Below, piece after piece: positions 1 through 8,664 of a stretch of 64,000 nt of DNA. The number at the start of each line of letters is the position of its first letter. Position 1 is the stretch's first letter. Below the pieces are notes generated by a model. The model was not told the origin of the DNA and ran no database searches. It was given only the letters and a program-made list of their open reading frames with translations. Source of the DNA: Streptomyces violaceoruber (GTDB lineage: Bacteria; Actinomycetota; Actinomycetes; Streptomycetales; Streptomycetaceae); assembly GCA_000720805.1 (NCBI GenBank), contig JODI01000036.1, positions 1-64,000 on the forward strand. The letters are read 5' to 3'. Position numbers and translations under genes: made by a program.

Positions 1-4
1 TCCG

Positions 5-562
5 TCACCTGCCGGGGGTCGGGGTCTCGGTCTGGGGCTGGGTGTGGGGCTGGGGCTGGGTCGTGAAGGACGGGGAGGTGGGGGTGGGGGTGGCCGTCGG
101 CGTCGGGACCGTGGCACGGTTCGGCCCGGTCGCGGTGCCCATCGCCTCCGGGGCGAGGACGAGGGGGAAGCGCGCGGAGGTCTGCTGGGCGCCGGAGGCG
201 CGACTCGGTACGCCCTTGACGGTGCCGTCGGGGTCGAGGAAGGCCGGGTCGCCGCCGGGCACCATGCCGAGCTCCCGGGCGCGGCGCTGGAGGGCGTCGG
301 GGGCCGAGTAGGCGTCGATGTCCCGCTGGAGCGCCTGTTCCTCGTCGGTGAGGCTCTTCGTCCCCTTCTGCAGGTCGTCGAGTTCGAACGAGCCTTCGGA
401 GACGGCCGAGTTCAGCAGGAGCAGCCCGATCAGGCCACCGCCGAGAAGAAGCACGACGAGGAGGACGAAGGGGGCGCGGGCGGCCTGCCCGGGGCCCGCG
501 GTCATCGGGATGAGCCGCGCCAGACGGGCGGCCCTGCCCCTCAGTTGGGGTTTTTTGCGCAC
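5..562 (-). CDS. ftsL: FtsL, divisome membrane protein
   Basis: Bitopic septum protein expected to act with DivIC/FtsB-like partners and the FtsW-FtsI synthase. The chosen GTG start gives 185 residues: a basic cytoplasmic head (RKKPQLRGRAARLARL), one membrane segment at about residues 31-50, a short coiled-coil region (SFELDDLQKG to RRARELGMVP), then a Pro/Thr/Gln-rich tail. The GTG at 562 is chosen because AGGGGAGGG lies just upstream; the reading frame stays open further 5-prime but into rsmH. It lies 79 nt downstream of rsmH, and the next gene beyond the window edge should be ftsI. The call rests on topology and position after rsmH, because FtsL sequences are poorly conserved. Confidence 0.85.
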   Translation of the reverse strand: MRKKPQLRGRAARLARLIPMTAGPGQAARAPFVLLVVLLLGGGLIGLLLLNSAVSEGSFELDDLQKGTKSLTDEEQALQRDIDAYSAPDALQRRARELGMVPGGDPAFLDPDGTVKGVPSRASGAQQTSARFPLVLAPEAMGTATGPNRATVPTPTATPTPTSPSFTTQPQPHTQPQTETPTPGR

Positions 563-641
563 ACGCCCTCCCCTGGGTCCGCTGTCCCCGCTGTCCCCGC
601 TGCCCTCGCCGGCCCGCCCCTCCCGGCTTTCTCCGGCTGGC

Positions 642-1601
642 TCACCCGACGTCCTCCCTGACGCGCTCGGCCCCGCGCAGCCGCGCCGGTGCCGCCCGCC
701 GGTTCTCGGCGATCTCTTCCTCGGTGGGAAGTTCGGCACCGCGCGTGAGGAGCTTGAGCCGGGGCTGGTAGCGCTCGGGGACCACCGGCAGGCCGGGCGG
801 CGCGGTGGTGGCGGCGCCGGCCGCGAACACCTGCTTGACCAGCCGGTCCTCCAGCGAGTGGTACGACAGCACGGCGATCCGCCCGCCGACGTCGAGCACC
901 TTCACCGCGGCCGGGATCGCCTGCTCCAGCACGGCGAGTTCACCGTTGACCTCGATACGCAGGGCCTGGAAGGTGCGCTTGGCCGGATTGCCTCCGGTGC
1001 GCTTGGCGGCCTGCGGCAGTGCGTCCCGGATGAGCTCGACGAGCCGCGCGCTGTTGACGAACGGCTCCTTCTGCCGCTCCCGGACGATCGCGGCCACGAT
1101 CCGCTTGGCCTGCTTCTCCTCGCCGTACGCCCGCAGGATCCGCACCAGTTCGCCCGGCGGGTAGGTGTTGAGGACCTCGGCCGCGCTGATGCCGGTCGTC
1201 TGGTCCATGCGCATGTCGAGCGGGGCGTCCTGGGCGTAGGCGAACCCGCGGTCGGCCTCGTCCAGTTGCATGGAGGAGACGCCGAGGTCGAAGAGGACGC
1301 CCTGGACGCGCGGGATGCCGAGCCTGTCGAGGACGTCCGGGAGGTCGTCGTAGACCGCGTGCACGAGGGTGGCGCGCTCCCCGTAGGGCGCGAGCCGCTC
1401 GCCGGACAGGCGCAGGGCCTCCTTGTCACGGTCGAGGGCGACGAGCCGGGCCTCGGGGAACCGCGCCAGCAGGGCCTCGCTGTGGCCGCCGAGACCGAGG
1501 GTGCAGTCGACGACCACCGCCCCGGGGGTCTGCAGGGCGGGGGCCAACAGGTCCAGGCACCGCTGGAGCATCACCGGGACGTGTCGACTCTGCTGGCTCA
1601 A
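642..1601 (-). CDS. rsmH: 16S rRNA (cytosine-1402-N4)-methyltransferase RsmH
   Basis: Methylates N4 of C1402 in the ribosomal P site and is classically the first gene of the division/cell-wall (dcw) cluster. At 319 residues it has the usual family length. The SAM-binding strand-loop [15 protein letters not shown] lies at residues 31-45 and the family motif [12 protein letters not shown] at about 103-114; the C-terminal PSRNPR-like region is replaced by [16 protein letters not shown]. It is followed 79 nt later by ftsL. Transcription probably starts about 210 nt upstream (promoter at 1819-1846), leaving a long leader. No mraZ gene precedes it; the next gene upstream is a carbonic anhydrase on the other strand. 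Confidence 0.96.
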   Translation of the reverse strand: MSQQSRHVPVMLQRCLDLLAPALQTPGAVVVDCTLGLGGHSEALLARFPEARLVALDRDKEALRLSGERLAPYGERATLVHAVYDDLPDVLDRLGIPRVQGVLFDLGVSSMQLDEADRGFAYAQDAPLDMRMDQTTGISAAEVLNTYPPGELVRILRAYGEEKQAKRIVAAIVRERQKEPFVNSARLVELIRDALPQAAKRTGGNPAKRTFQALRIEVNGELAVLEQAIPAAVKVLDVGGRIAVLSYHSLEDRLVKQVFAAGAATTAPPGLPVVPERYQPRLKLLTRGAELPTEEEIAENRRAAPARLRGAERVREDVG

Positions 1602-2022
1602 GGGGCCCTCTCAGGTCCGGCACGGGCCGTACGCACCGCCGGGTCCCCGCCCGCTCGTCGAAGGGGAGGCCTGCCGGCGCCCTGAGCGTCAGCCGGCCGG
1701 GAGCGGGAGGAGGCCGAGCCGTACGTACGCGCCGCGCACGTGGGGAGATCTCCGGAAAATCGCCGGGGTCTCCGGGGAAAATCAGTCCGCAGGGAGACCT
1801 CGCCTCCCGCTTCGCGTCACTTTAGTCCACGCTGTCTCGCGGTCAATCAACCGGCCTGCGCGTCGCGGGACCGGCTGTGATCGATACGGCGGAACGGGAG
1901 GAAACACCCGTCTGGCCGCGCTCACGCCACCTGTGTGGGTTAGCTCACAACAACGCCCACGGGCGTTCTTTGTCCTTCCTCACACCATGCCCCACGCGAC
2001 CGTGACCAGTACCGTCTTGGGT
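1602..2022. other. Divergent intergenic region rsmH / carbonic anhydrase
   Basis: This 421-bp stretch holds the rsmH promoter (1819-1846, minus strand), the rsmH leader, and the -10 element of the carbonic anhydrase gene. In the leader, read on the minus strand, GATTTTCCCCGGAGACC and GATTTTCCGGAGATC repeat about 22 nt apart (roughly 1747-1786). There is a palindrome GGAGATCTCC at 1744-1753, and GGTCTCC (1767-1773) can pair with GGAGACC (1793-1799). No small gene is apparent. Confidence 0.6.
1819..1846 (-). promoter_or_regulatory. Promoter of rsmH/ftsL (division cluster)
   Basis: On the minus strand a -35 TTGACC (1846-1841) is followed by a 16-bp spacer and a -10 TAAAGT (1824-1819), a good match to the HrdB-type consensus TTGACN / TAnnnT. 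Transcription would begin near 1812, leaving a leader of about 210 nt before rsmH. Prediction from sequence only. Confidence 0.6.
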
Positions 2023-2592
2023 ATGACGACTTCCGCATCGCTTCCCACAGGCTCCGAAGCCGCCATAAGCACCGGCGGCTCTGTCACCGACCGTCTCGTC
2101 GAGGCGAACGAGCAGTATGCCGCCGCCTTCACCGATCCGGGCATGGACGCCCGTCCCGTGCTCCACGTCGCCGTGGTGGCCTGCATGGACGCCCGGCTCG
2201 ACCTGCACGCCGCGCTCGGCCTGGAGCTCGGCGACTGTCACACCATCCGCAACGCCGGCGGAGTCGTCACCGACGACGTCATCCGCTCGCTCACCATCAG
2301 CCAGCGCAAGCTCGGCACGCGCAGCGTCGTGCTGATCCACCACACGGGCTGCGGCCTGGAGGCGATCACCGAGGACTTCCGCAACGACCTGGAGATGGAG
2401 GTCGGACAGCGCCCGGCCTGGGCGGTGGAGTCGTTCCGGGACGTCGACCAGGACGTACGGCAGTCGATGCAGCGGGTGCGCACCTCGCCGTTCCTGCTGC
2501 ACACCGACGACGTGCGCGGCTTCGTCTTCGACGTGAGGACCGGCCTGCTGCGCGAGATCGACCCCGCACAGCCCCCCGTCGAGCCCTCGTAA
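2023..2592 (+). CDS. Beta-class carbonic anhydrase
   Basis: Interconverts CO2 and bicarbonate in the cytoplasm. The 189-residue protein carries the beta-class zinc ligands and dyad: C54-x-D56-x-R58 (ACMDARLD) and H107-x-x-C110 (LIHHTGCG). Short length and motif order resemble mycobacterial Rv1284-type enzymes. The ATG at 2023 is chosen because TACCGT at 2010-2015 sits 7 nt before it, the spacing of a leaderless promoter, and no ribosome binding site is visible. An in-frame ATG at 1987 is the alternative. It is transcribed away from rsmH and followed by a 237-nt gap. Confidence 0.9.
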   Translation: MTTSASLPTGSEAAISTGGSVTDRLVEANEQYAAAFTDPGMDARPVLHVAVVACMDARLDLHAALGLELGDCHTIRNAGGVVTDDVIRSLTISQRKLGTRSVVLIHHTGCGLEAITEDFRNDLEMEVGQRPAWAVESFRDVDQDVRQSMQRVRTSPFLLHTDDVRGFVFDVRTGLLREIDPAQPPVEPS

Positions 2593-2829
2593 CCGTCCCC
2601 CACAGCTGTCGTTTCGCTATCGATTCCCGGCCTCGAGGTACGCAAAAGACCGCAAGCCCCGACATATCGCGGGCAGTTGTCCACAGGCGAGTGACACGAA
2701 ACGGTAACGGCAGCAAGAATGCGGTTGTGGCGTCGCGCGGAACTTTTCACGCGTGGTGTCCGTGTTTCGAGGTGGGCCGGTCGCGCATCGAGTGCGCCGG
2801 CTCGGAAAGAACGGGCCGAGGAGGGCCGG

Positions 2830-3864
2830 GTGACGACCTATGACGATCGAGCGAGCCTTACTGATCTGACCGCCACTGTGGAGCGTGTCCGCAGTTCCGT
2901 GGAGGGTGTGATCGAGGGCAAGCCCGAGGTCGTACGGCTTTCGCTGACCGTACTGCTCGCCGAGGGCCATCTTCTGATCGAGGATGTCCCCGGCGTCGGC
3001 AAGACCATGCTCGCCAAGGCACTGGCGCGGTCCATCGACTGCTCCGTGCGCCGCATCCAGTTCACGCCCGACCTGCTGCCCTCGGACATCACCGGTGTGT
3101 CCATCTGGGACCAGCAGCGCCGGGACTTCGAGTTCAAGCCGGGCGCGATCTTCGCGCAGATCGTGATCGGCGACGAGATCAACCGCGCCTCGCCGAAGAC
3201 CCAGTCGGCGCTCCTGGAGTCCATGGAGGAGCGTCAGGTCACCATCGACGGGCAGACCTATGAACTGCCCAGCCCGTTCATGGTGGTGGCCACCCAGAAC
3301 CCGGTCGAGATGGAGGGCACCTACCCGCTGCCGGAGGCCCAGCGCGACCGCTTCATGGCCCGCGTCTCCATCGGTTACCCCAGCGCGGAGGCCGAGTTGC
3401 AGATGCTCGACATCCACGGCGGGGTCAACCCCCTGGACGACCTCCAGCCGGTGGCGCACGCGCACGACGTGGTGAAGCTGATCGACGCCGTTCGCGGCGT
3501 CCACGTCGCCGACCCGGTCCGCCGGTACGCGGTGGAACTGGTCGCCGCCACCCGTACCCACCCCGACCTCAGACTCGGGGCCTCACCGCGCGCGACGCTG
3601 CACCTGCTGCGCGCGGCGAAGGCGTCCGCGGCCCTCAGCGGCCGGGAGTACGCGCTGCCGGACGATGTGCAGGCGCTCGCCGTCGCGGTCCTGGCCCACC
3701 GTCTGCTGCCGACGGCCCAGGCCCAGCTGAACCGCCGTACGGCCGAGCAGGTCGTGCAGGAGATCCTGCAGCGCACCCCGCTGCCCGCCGCCCCCCAGCA
3801 GGGCGGCCTCGGCGTGGCCCGCGGCGCCACGGCGTTCGGCCAGCAGCCGCCGCGGAGGCTGTGA
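2830..3864 (+). CDS. MoxR-family AAA+ ATPase
   Basis: AAA+ ATPase of the MoxR/RavA clade, thought to act as a chaperone or activator with the downstream DUF58 and transglutaminase-like membrane proteins. In 344 residues: Walker A EDVPGVGKT (51-59), Walker B IVIGDEINRA (111-120), sensor-1 ATQNP (154-158), and the MoxR signature EAQRDRF (169-175). The GTG start at 2830 follows a strong GAGGAGG; the frame is open upstream but lacks such a site. The stop overlaps the start of the DUF58 gene, so the three genes 2830-7615 are one coupled operon. The precise substrate is unknown. Confidence 0.9.
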   Translation: MTTYDDRASLTDLTATVERVRSSVEGVIEGKPEVVRLSLTVLLAEGHLLIEDVPGVGKTMLAKALARSIDCSVRRIQFTPDLLPSDITGVSIWDQQRRDFEFKPGAIFAQIVIGDEINRASPKTQSALLESMEERQVTIDGQTYELPSPFMVVATQNPVEMEGTYPLPEAQRDRFMARVSIGYPSAEAELQMLDIHGGVNPLDDLQPVAHAHDVVKLIDAVRGVHVADPVRRYAVELVAATRTHPDLRLGASPRATLHLLRAAKASAALSGREYALPDDVQALAVAVLAHRLLPTAQAQLNRRTAEQVVQEILQRTPLPAAPQQGGLGVARGATAFGQQPPRRL

Positions 3865-5228
3865 TGTCCACCGGGGCGAGTGGGCAGGCGGAGGCGGACC
3901 GCGGCGAGAAGGGCGGGCTGCGCACGGCTCTGGCCGGTCTGACCACCCGTGGCCGGTCCTTCTTCGCGGCCGGGATAGCCGCCGCCGTCTGCGCCTACGT
4001 CCTCGGCCAGAGCGATCTGCTGCGGGTCGGACTGCTGCTGGCCGCGCTGCCCCTGATCTGCGCCGGCGTGCTCTTCCGCACCCGCTACCGGGTGGCCGGC
4101 AGCCGCCGGCTCTCCCCCGGGCGCGTGCCGGCCGGCAGTGAGGCCCGGGTCCATCTGCGGATGGACAACGTCTCGCGGCTGCCCACGGGCCTGCTGATGC
4201 TCCAGGACCGGGTGCCGTACGTACTCGGCCCGCGTCCCCGCTTCGTGCTGGACCGGGTGGAACCGGGCGGCCGCCGCGAGGTGTCCTACCGCGTCCGCTC
4301 CGACCTGCGCGGCCGCTACCCGCTGGGCCCGCTGCAGCTGCGCCTGACCGACCCGTTCGGCATGTGCGAGCTGACCCGGTCCTTCTCGACGTACGACACC
4401 CTGACGGTGATCCCGCGCGTGGAGCCGCTGCAGCCGGTGCGGCTCAGCGGCGAGGCGAAGGGGTACGGCGACGGGCGGAACCGCTCGCTGGCGCTGGCCG
4501 GCGAGGACGACATCATCCCGCGCGGCTACCGCTACGGCGACGACCTGCGCCGGGTGCACTGGCGCTCCACCGCGCGCTACGGCGAGCTGATGGTCCGCCG
4601 CGAGGAGCAGCCGCAGCGCGCCCGCTGCACGGTCCTGCTGGACACCCGGGGCCTCGCCTTCCGGGGCGCGGGCCCCGACTCGGCCTTCGAGTGGGCCGTG
4701 TCGGGCGCCGCGTCGGTCCTGGTGCACATGCTCGAACGGGGCTTCTCGGTGCGGCTGTTGACGGACACCGGCAACTCGGTGCCCGGCGAGGGCGCCGACG
4801 GTTTCGCGGGCGCCAGCCAGGAGACGGCGGACGCGGCCGGGCTGATGATGGACACCCTCGCGGTGATCGACCACTCCGACGGCGCGGGCCTGTCCCGGGC
4901 CTACGACGTGCTGCGCGGCGGCAACGAGGGACTGTTGGTGGCCTTCTTCGGCGATCTCGACGAGGAGCAGGCCGCGATCGCGGGGAAGATGCGGCAACGC
5001 AGCGGCGGAGCGGTCGCCTTCGTGCTGGACAGCGACAGCTGGACGCGGGAACCGGGCGATGTGTCCGGCCCGTCGGGCAGGAGCGAGGAGCGGCTGCGGC
5101 TGCTGCGTGAGGCGGGGTGGACGGCACTGGGCGTGCCCCGGAGTGCCTCGCTGAACGACCTGTGGCGCCGGGCGGAGAATGAGCGGACGGGCGTCGGTGC
5201 GCTCGGTAGTGGGGAGGGACGGTCATGA
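3864..5228 (+). CDS. DUF58 domain membrane protein
   Basis: Second gene of the MoxR-DUF58-transglutaminase operon. The 454-residue protein has two membrane segments in the first 70 residues (FFAAGIAAAVCAYVLG and VGLLLAALPLICAGVLF), a beta-rich region, and the hallmark DUF58 motif around 215-250 (DDIIPRGYRYGDDLRRVHWRS). The C-terminal part has a von Willebrand-like fold in relatives (LLDTRG, ending in a degraded MIDAS-like region). The start is the ATG of TGATG, sharing one base with the moxR stop; a GTG one codon earlier is possible. GGAGG at 3854-3858 is the ribosome binding site. Function not established; the context suggests envelope work. Confidence 0.85.
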   Translation: MSTGASGQAEADRGEKGGLRTALAGLTTRGRSFFAAGIAAAVCAYVLGQSDLLRVGLLLAALPLICAGVLFRTRYRVAGSRRLSPGRVPAGSEARVHLRMDNVSRLPTGLLMLQDRVPYVLGPRPRFVLDRVEPGGRREVSYRVRSDLRGRYPLGPLQLRLTDPFGMCELTRSFSTYDTLTVIPRVEPLQPVRLSGEAKGYGDGRNRSLALAGEDDIIPRGYRYGDDLRRVHWRSTARYGELMVRREEQPQRARCTVLLDTRGLAFRGAGPDSAFEWAVSGAASVLVHMLERGFSVRLLTDTGNSVPGEGADGFAGASQETADAAGLMMDTLAVIDHSDGAGLSRAYDVLRGGNEGLLVAFFGDLDEEQAAIAGKMRQRSGGAVAFVLDSDSWTREPGDVSGPSGRSEERLRLLREAGWTALGVPRSASLNDLWRRAENERTGVGALGSGEGRS

Positions 5229-7615
5229 GCGGGCGGGCACGACTGGCGCTGTGCGCCTGGGCGGCCACGCTGATGTCCGCGTGCGCCCTGCTGCCGCTGG
5301 TCCGGCCGGCCACCTGGATCCTGCAGGCCGGCTTCCTGCTGGCGGTGCAGTCGGGCGTGGGTGCGGCGGCCCGGCGGGTGCCGCTGGCCCGGCCGCTGAC
5401 CCTGGCAGCGCAGGCCCTGGTCACGCTGCTGCTGCTGACCGTGACCTTTGCCCGGGACCAGGCCTTCGTCGGGCTGATACCCGGCCCTGACGCCTTCCGG
5501 CACTTCGCCGACCTGCTGCAACTGGGCTCTGACGACATCGCGCGGTACGCGATTCCGGCGCCGCTGGAGTCCGACGGCATCCGCTTGATGCTCGTCGGCG
5601 GTGTGCTGATCATCGGGCTCGCGGTGGACACCCTCGCGGTGACCTTCCGCAGCGCGGCCCCGGCCGGCCTGCCGTTGCTCGCGCTGTACTCCGTCGCCGC
5701 GGGGCTGTCCGACGGCGGCAGCGACTGGCTCTGGTTCCTGGTCGCGGCGGCCGGCTATCTGCTGCTCCTCCTGGCCGAGGGGCGGGAGCGGCTGTCGCAG
5801 TGGGGCCGGGTCTTCGGCGGCGCCGCGCGCGTCCCGGGCGAGGAGTCCGGGGTGGTGGCCCCGGTCCGCACCGGACGGCGCATCGGCGTGGTCGCCCTGG
5901 GGGTTGCCCTCGTGGTGCCGCTCGCCCTGCCCGCGATGAACGGCGGCCTGCTGGACGGCGCCGGGACGGGCGTGGGCTCCGGCACCGGGGGCGGCGGCAC
6001 GATCTCCGCGGTCAACCCGCTGGTGTCCCTGCGCGACAGTCTCAATGTGGACGAGGACCGCACGGTTCTCTCCCTGCGCCCCGACTCCGACGCGGACGTC
6101 TCCAACCTCTACCTGCGGATCGTCTCCCTGGACGACTTCGACGGCACCACCTGGAAGCCGTCCAAGCGGTCCATCACCGCCGTTCCCAAGGGCGATTTCC
6201 CGACCCCCGTCGGCCTCGCCCCCGACGTCAGGCGCACGGAGAACCGGACCACCATCTCGGCGGCCGACTGGTACGCCCAGGACTGGCTTCCGATGCCGTA
6301 CCCGCCCAGCGGCGTCCGGATCGGCGGCAACTGGCGCTACGAACCCCAGGGCATGACGCTCGTCGGCGACCACGGCCAGAACACCCGTGGTCTCACGTAC
6401 GAGGTCAAGAGCCTGGACGTGCAGCCGACGGCCGAGCAGCTCGCCTCGGCGCCGAACCCGCCGCCAGCCCTGGTCCGCGAGTACACCGACCTGCCCAAGT
6501 CGCTGCCGGCGGTGGTGTCCGAGACGGCCCGCCAGGTCACCGCGGACGCGAGGAACCCGTACGAGCAGGCGGTCGCGCTCCAGGACTACTTCGCCGTGAC
6601 CGGCGGCTTCCAGTACGACACCCAGGTACAGGTCGGCAGCGGCTCGCAGGCGATCGCCCGCTTCCTGAAGGACAAGCAGGGCTTCTGCGTCCACTTCTCC
6701 TTCGCGATGGCGGCGATGGCCCGTTCCCTGGACATACCGGCCCGGGTCGCGGTGGGCTTCGCACCCGGTTCACCGCAGGCGGACGGAACCGTGTCGGTGG
6801 GGCTGAAGGACGCCCACGCCTGGCCCGAGCTGTACTTCGAGGGCGTGGGCTGGACCCGCTTCGAGCCGACCCCGAACCGGGGCACCGTGCCCTCGTACAC
6901 CGTCCCGGACTCGTCCGGGAACTCCCTGCCCAATCCGACGGAGCCTTCCCAGTCGGCGAGCACGGCGCCCTCCACGTCGGCCTCGGCCGACGCGTCCTGC
7001 ACCCCGCAGCAGCGGAAGCTGGACGGCTGCGCGAGCCAGTCCCCGCAGGCCGCGCTGAGCGCGAGCGACGACGGCCCGAAGTGGTACGTGCTGCTGGCGT
7101 GGGTCCTCGGGGGCTTGGCCGCCCTGGCCATCCCGCTGGCGCCCATGCTGTGGCGAATGCGGACCAGAGCGGTACGGCTGGGTGGACACGGCCGCGGTGA
7201 GGCGGACATGGCACCGGCCACCCTCGCGGCCTGGCAGGAGCTGACCGATTCGGCGTGGGACTTCGGAATCGCGCCGGACGACTCGCAGACCCCGCGCAGG
7301 GCGGCCGCCCGGATCATCCGGATCGGGCATCTGGATCCGACGGCGGCAGCCTCGGTGCACCGGGTGGCGGACGCCGTGGAGCAGGTCCTCTACGCGCCAC
7401 GGCCACGGCCCACCGCGGGCCTCGCGGACGACGTCCGCCGGGCCGTCGCCGCACTGGGGAGCACGGTCAGCCGGAGCACCCGACTGCGCGCGGTCCTCGC
7501 CCCGCGTTCCACGGTGCGCGTGGTGTGGGGGTTGTCGGAGTGGTGGAACGGCCTGCTCGCCCGCGCGGCCGCGGCCCGGCCGCACCTGCGCAAGCCGTCG
7601 GGGCAGGAGAGCTGA
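5225..7615 (+). CDS. Transglutaminase-like membrane protein (TgpA type)
   Basis: Third gene of the operon, overlapping the DUF58 stop by ATGA. The 796-residue protein has about six membrane segments in residues 10-240, a large extracytoplasmic transglutaminase-like core, one further membrane segment near 620-640 (WYVLLAWVLGGLAALAIPLAPM), and a cytoplasmic tail of about 150 residues. Core catalytic residues are C488 (QGFCVHFSF) and H531 (DAHAWPELYFEGVGW); the third position reads FEPTP, Glu where many relatives have Asp. This DUF3488/DUF4129 TgpA architecture suggests an envelope amidase or transferase role next to the division cluster, which is inference. Confidence 0.88.
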   Translation: MSGRARLALCAWAATLMSACALLPLVRPATWILQAGFLLAVQSGVGAAARRVPLARPLTLAAQALVTLLLLTVTFARDQAFVGLIPGPDAFRHFADLLQLGSDDIARYAIPAPLESDGIRLMLVGGVLIIGLAVDTLAVTFRSAAPAGLPLLALYSVAAGLSDGGSDWLWFLVAAAGYLLLLLAEGRERLSQWGRVFGGAARVPGEESGVVAPVRTGRRIGVVALGVALVVPLALPAMNGGLLDGAGTGVGSGTGGGGTISAVNPLVSLRDSLNVDEDRTVLSLRPDSDADVSNLYLRIVSLDDFDGTTWKPSKRSITAVPKGDFPTPVGLAPDVRRTENRTTISAADWYAQDWLPMPYPPSGVRIGGNWRYEPQGMTLVGDHGQNTRGLTYEVKSLDVQPTAEQLASAPNPPPALVREYTDLPKSLPAVVSETARQVTADARNPYEQAVALQDYFAVTGGFQYDTQVQVGSGSQAIARFLKDKQGFCVHFSFAMAAMARSLDIPARVAVGFAPGSPQADGTVSVGLKDAHAWPELYFEGVGWTRFEPTPNRGTVPSYTVPDSSGNSLPNPTEPSQSASTAPSTSASADASCTPQQRKLDGCASQSPQAALSASDDGPKWYVLLAWVLGGLAALAIPLAPMLWRMRTRAVRLGGHGRGEADMAPATLAAWQELTDSAWDFGIAPDDSQTPRRAAARIIRIGHLDPTAAASVHRVADAVEQVLYAPRPRPTAGLADDVRRAVAALGSTVSRSTRLRAVLAPRSTVRVVWGLSEWWNGLLARAAAARPHLRKPSGQES

Positions 7616-7624
7616 GGCTGAGGC

Positions 7625-7680
7625 GGGGGGGGGGGGGGGGGGGGGGGCCCCCCCGCCGCCCCCCGCGCCCCCCCCGCCCC
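7625..7680. repeat. G23/C7 homopolymer and C-rich tract
   Basis: Twenty-three consecutive G at 7625-7647 run directly into seven C at 7648-7654, then a C-rich stretch with isolated G. It can fold into a G/C hairpin or G-quadruplex. Such a tract is prone to polymerase slippage and is also a known place for assembly errors, so the exact length is uncertain. Confidence 0.85.
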
Positions 7681-7711
7681 CGGCGGGCGTGGTCGCCGAG
7701 GACCTCACGGG

Positions 7712-7885
7712 GTTCGCAACCGCCCCGCAGACAGGCCACACGTCGGTTCCGCAGGCCCCAGAGCATGTGGGTTCGCAACCGCCCCGCAGACAGGCCACAC
7801 GTCGGTTCCGCAGGCCCCAGGACATTGTGGGTCGCACCCGCCCCCCAGGCAGGCCACACGTCGCCTCCACGGTCCGCAGGGCGGG
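7712..7885. repeat. Three tandem 59-bp repeats
   Basis: Units begin at 7712 (GTTCGCAACCGCCCCGCAG), at 7771 (nearly identical) and near 7830 (diverged, one base shorter at its start). Copies 1 and 2 differ only near their last bases; copy 3 keeps CAGGCCACACGTCG. No spacers separate the units and no associated protein genes are present. Confidence 0.85.
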
Positions 7886-7912
7886 CGGGTTACAGCGGCC
7901 CGCAGGGCATAC

Positions 7913-7951
7913 GTGAGGGGGTGACCACCCGGTGGGTGGTCACCCCCTCAC
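7913..7951. terminator. Bidirectional terminator, 18-bp perfect stem
   Basis: GTGAGGGGGTGACCACCC (7913-7930), loop GGT, then its exact complement (7934-7951). It lies between the convergent transglutaminase and DUF3040 genes and should stop transcription from both sides. There is no U tract, as is common in Streptomyces. Confidence 0.85.
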
Positions 7952-7984
7952 ATGTCTGCGAGAGCTGCTGGTCGAGCCGGTGAG

Positions 7985-8374
7985 CTAATGGCCCTGTTCG
8001 TCGCGGCGCCGCTGCCAGCGCTGCTCGATCCGGTCCATCATGGAGCGCCGCTGCCGTCCCTGGCGGCGTGCCTGGGGACCGGCGGCCGGCTGTTCACCGG
8101 GCTTCGGCGCCTTGCGCCAACCGGTCACCGCGAGCACCGCACAACCCAGCATGACCAGGAAGCCCACCACGCTGAGCCACACCTGCTTGGCGACCATACC
8201 GGCCATGAGGAGCGCGATACCCACGAGGAAGCCCGCGACCGCCTGGTAGACCCGCCGCCGGGTGTACGTACGCAGCCCGCTTCCCTCGAGCGCCGACGCG
8301 AACTTGGGATCTTCGGCGTACAGCGCTCGCTCCATCTGCTCGAGCATTCGCTGCTCGTGCTCCGAGAGCGGCAC
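7985..8374 (-). CDS. sepX: DUF3040 small membrane protein (probable SepX)
   Basis: A 129-residue actinobacterial membrane protein with an acidic N-terminal DUF3040 motif (PLSEHEQRMLEQMERALYAEDPKFA), two membrane segments (about 44-63 and 66-84) and a strongly basic Arg/Gln-rich cytoplasmic tail. Start is GTG with GAGGAGG upstream. Position directly beyond the dcw-linked MoxR operon corresponds to SCO2097 as I remember it, the protein reported as SepX, needed for vegetative cross-walls and sporulation septa. The DUF3040 call is from visible sequence; the SepX identity is from memory of gene order and should be confirmed. Confidence 0.75.
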   Translation of the reverse strand: MPLSEHEQRMLEQMERALYAEDPKFASALEGSGLRTYTRRRVYQAVAGFLVGIALLMAGMVAKQVWLSVVGFLVMLGCAVLAVTGWRKAPKPGEQPAAGPQARRQGRQRRSMMDRIEQRWQRRRDEQGH

Positions 8375-8664
8375 GGAGTCCTCCTCATCGTGCAGTCGCC
8401 GGGGCGACTAGGGGGTCCCTTCAGGATAGGCAGGGAATCGCCCCCGTGAAACCCGCCCCTCTACGCCAATTGGCCAACCGGATTCCGCCATGAACATCCC
8501 GGCTCGCTGAGGATTCCATTCCCCAGCAGCCGACCCGTCATGCCGGGCGGTCTCCCTCGATCATACGGCGCACCGCGCCCGATCGGGGGGCCTGTGGCGT
8601 ACTCCATGCGCACGCAAGTCCCTGATCAGCGGCGCGCCCTCGCGGCCCCCGCCCGCGGAGGCGC
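8375..8664. other. Intergenic region upstream of the DUF3040 gene
   Basis: 290 bp between two minus-strand genes; it must carry the DUF3040 promoter and the end of the methyltransferase transcript. I see no repeat, tRNA, convincing terminator or small coding frame in it. Confidence 0.5.

Larger units (their letters stand above)
7616..7984. other. Intergenic repeat region between convergent genes
   Basis: The 369 bp between two convergent genes contain, in order, an uninterrupted run of 23 G (7625-7647) followed by 7 C and further C-rich sequence to about 7680, three tandem copies of a 59-bp unit (7712 to about 7885), and a perfect terminator hairpin (7913-7951). Open frames on both strands across the repeats look like repeat artefacts; none has a ribosome binding site. 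Confidence 0.8.

Noticed and set aside
2593..2829. Promoter of the MoxR operon (GTGACA ... AAGAAT near 2690-2720)
   Set aside because: The -10 candidate is too poor a match to annotate; the region must hold a promoter but I cannot place it.
4901..6694. Very long antisense open frame across the DUF58/transglutaminase genes
   Set aside because: Shadow frame caused by high GC third positions; its amino-acid composition is abnormal and it has no ribosome binding site.
7712..7885. Tandem repeats as a possible CRISPR array
   Set aside because: Units are contiguous without unique spacers, are 59 bp long, and no cas genes are nearby.
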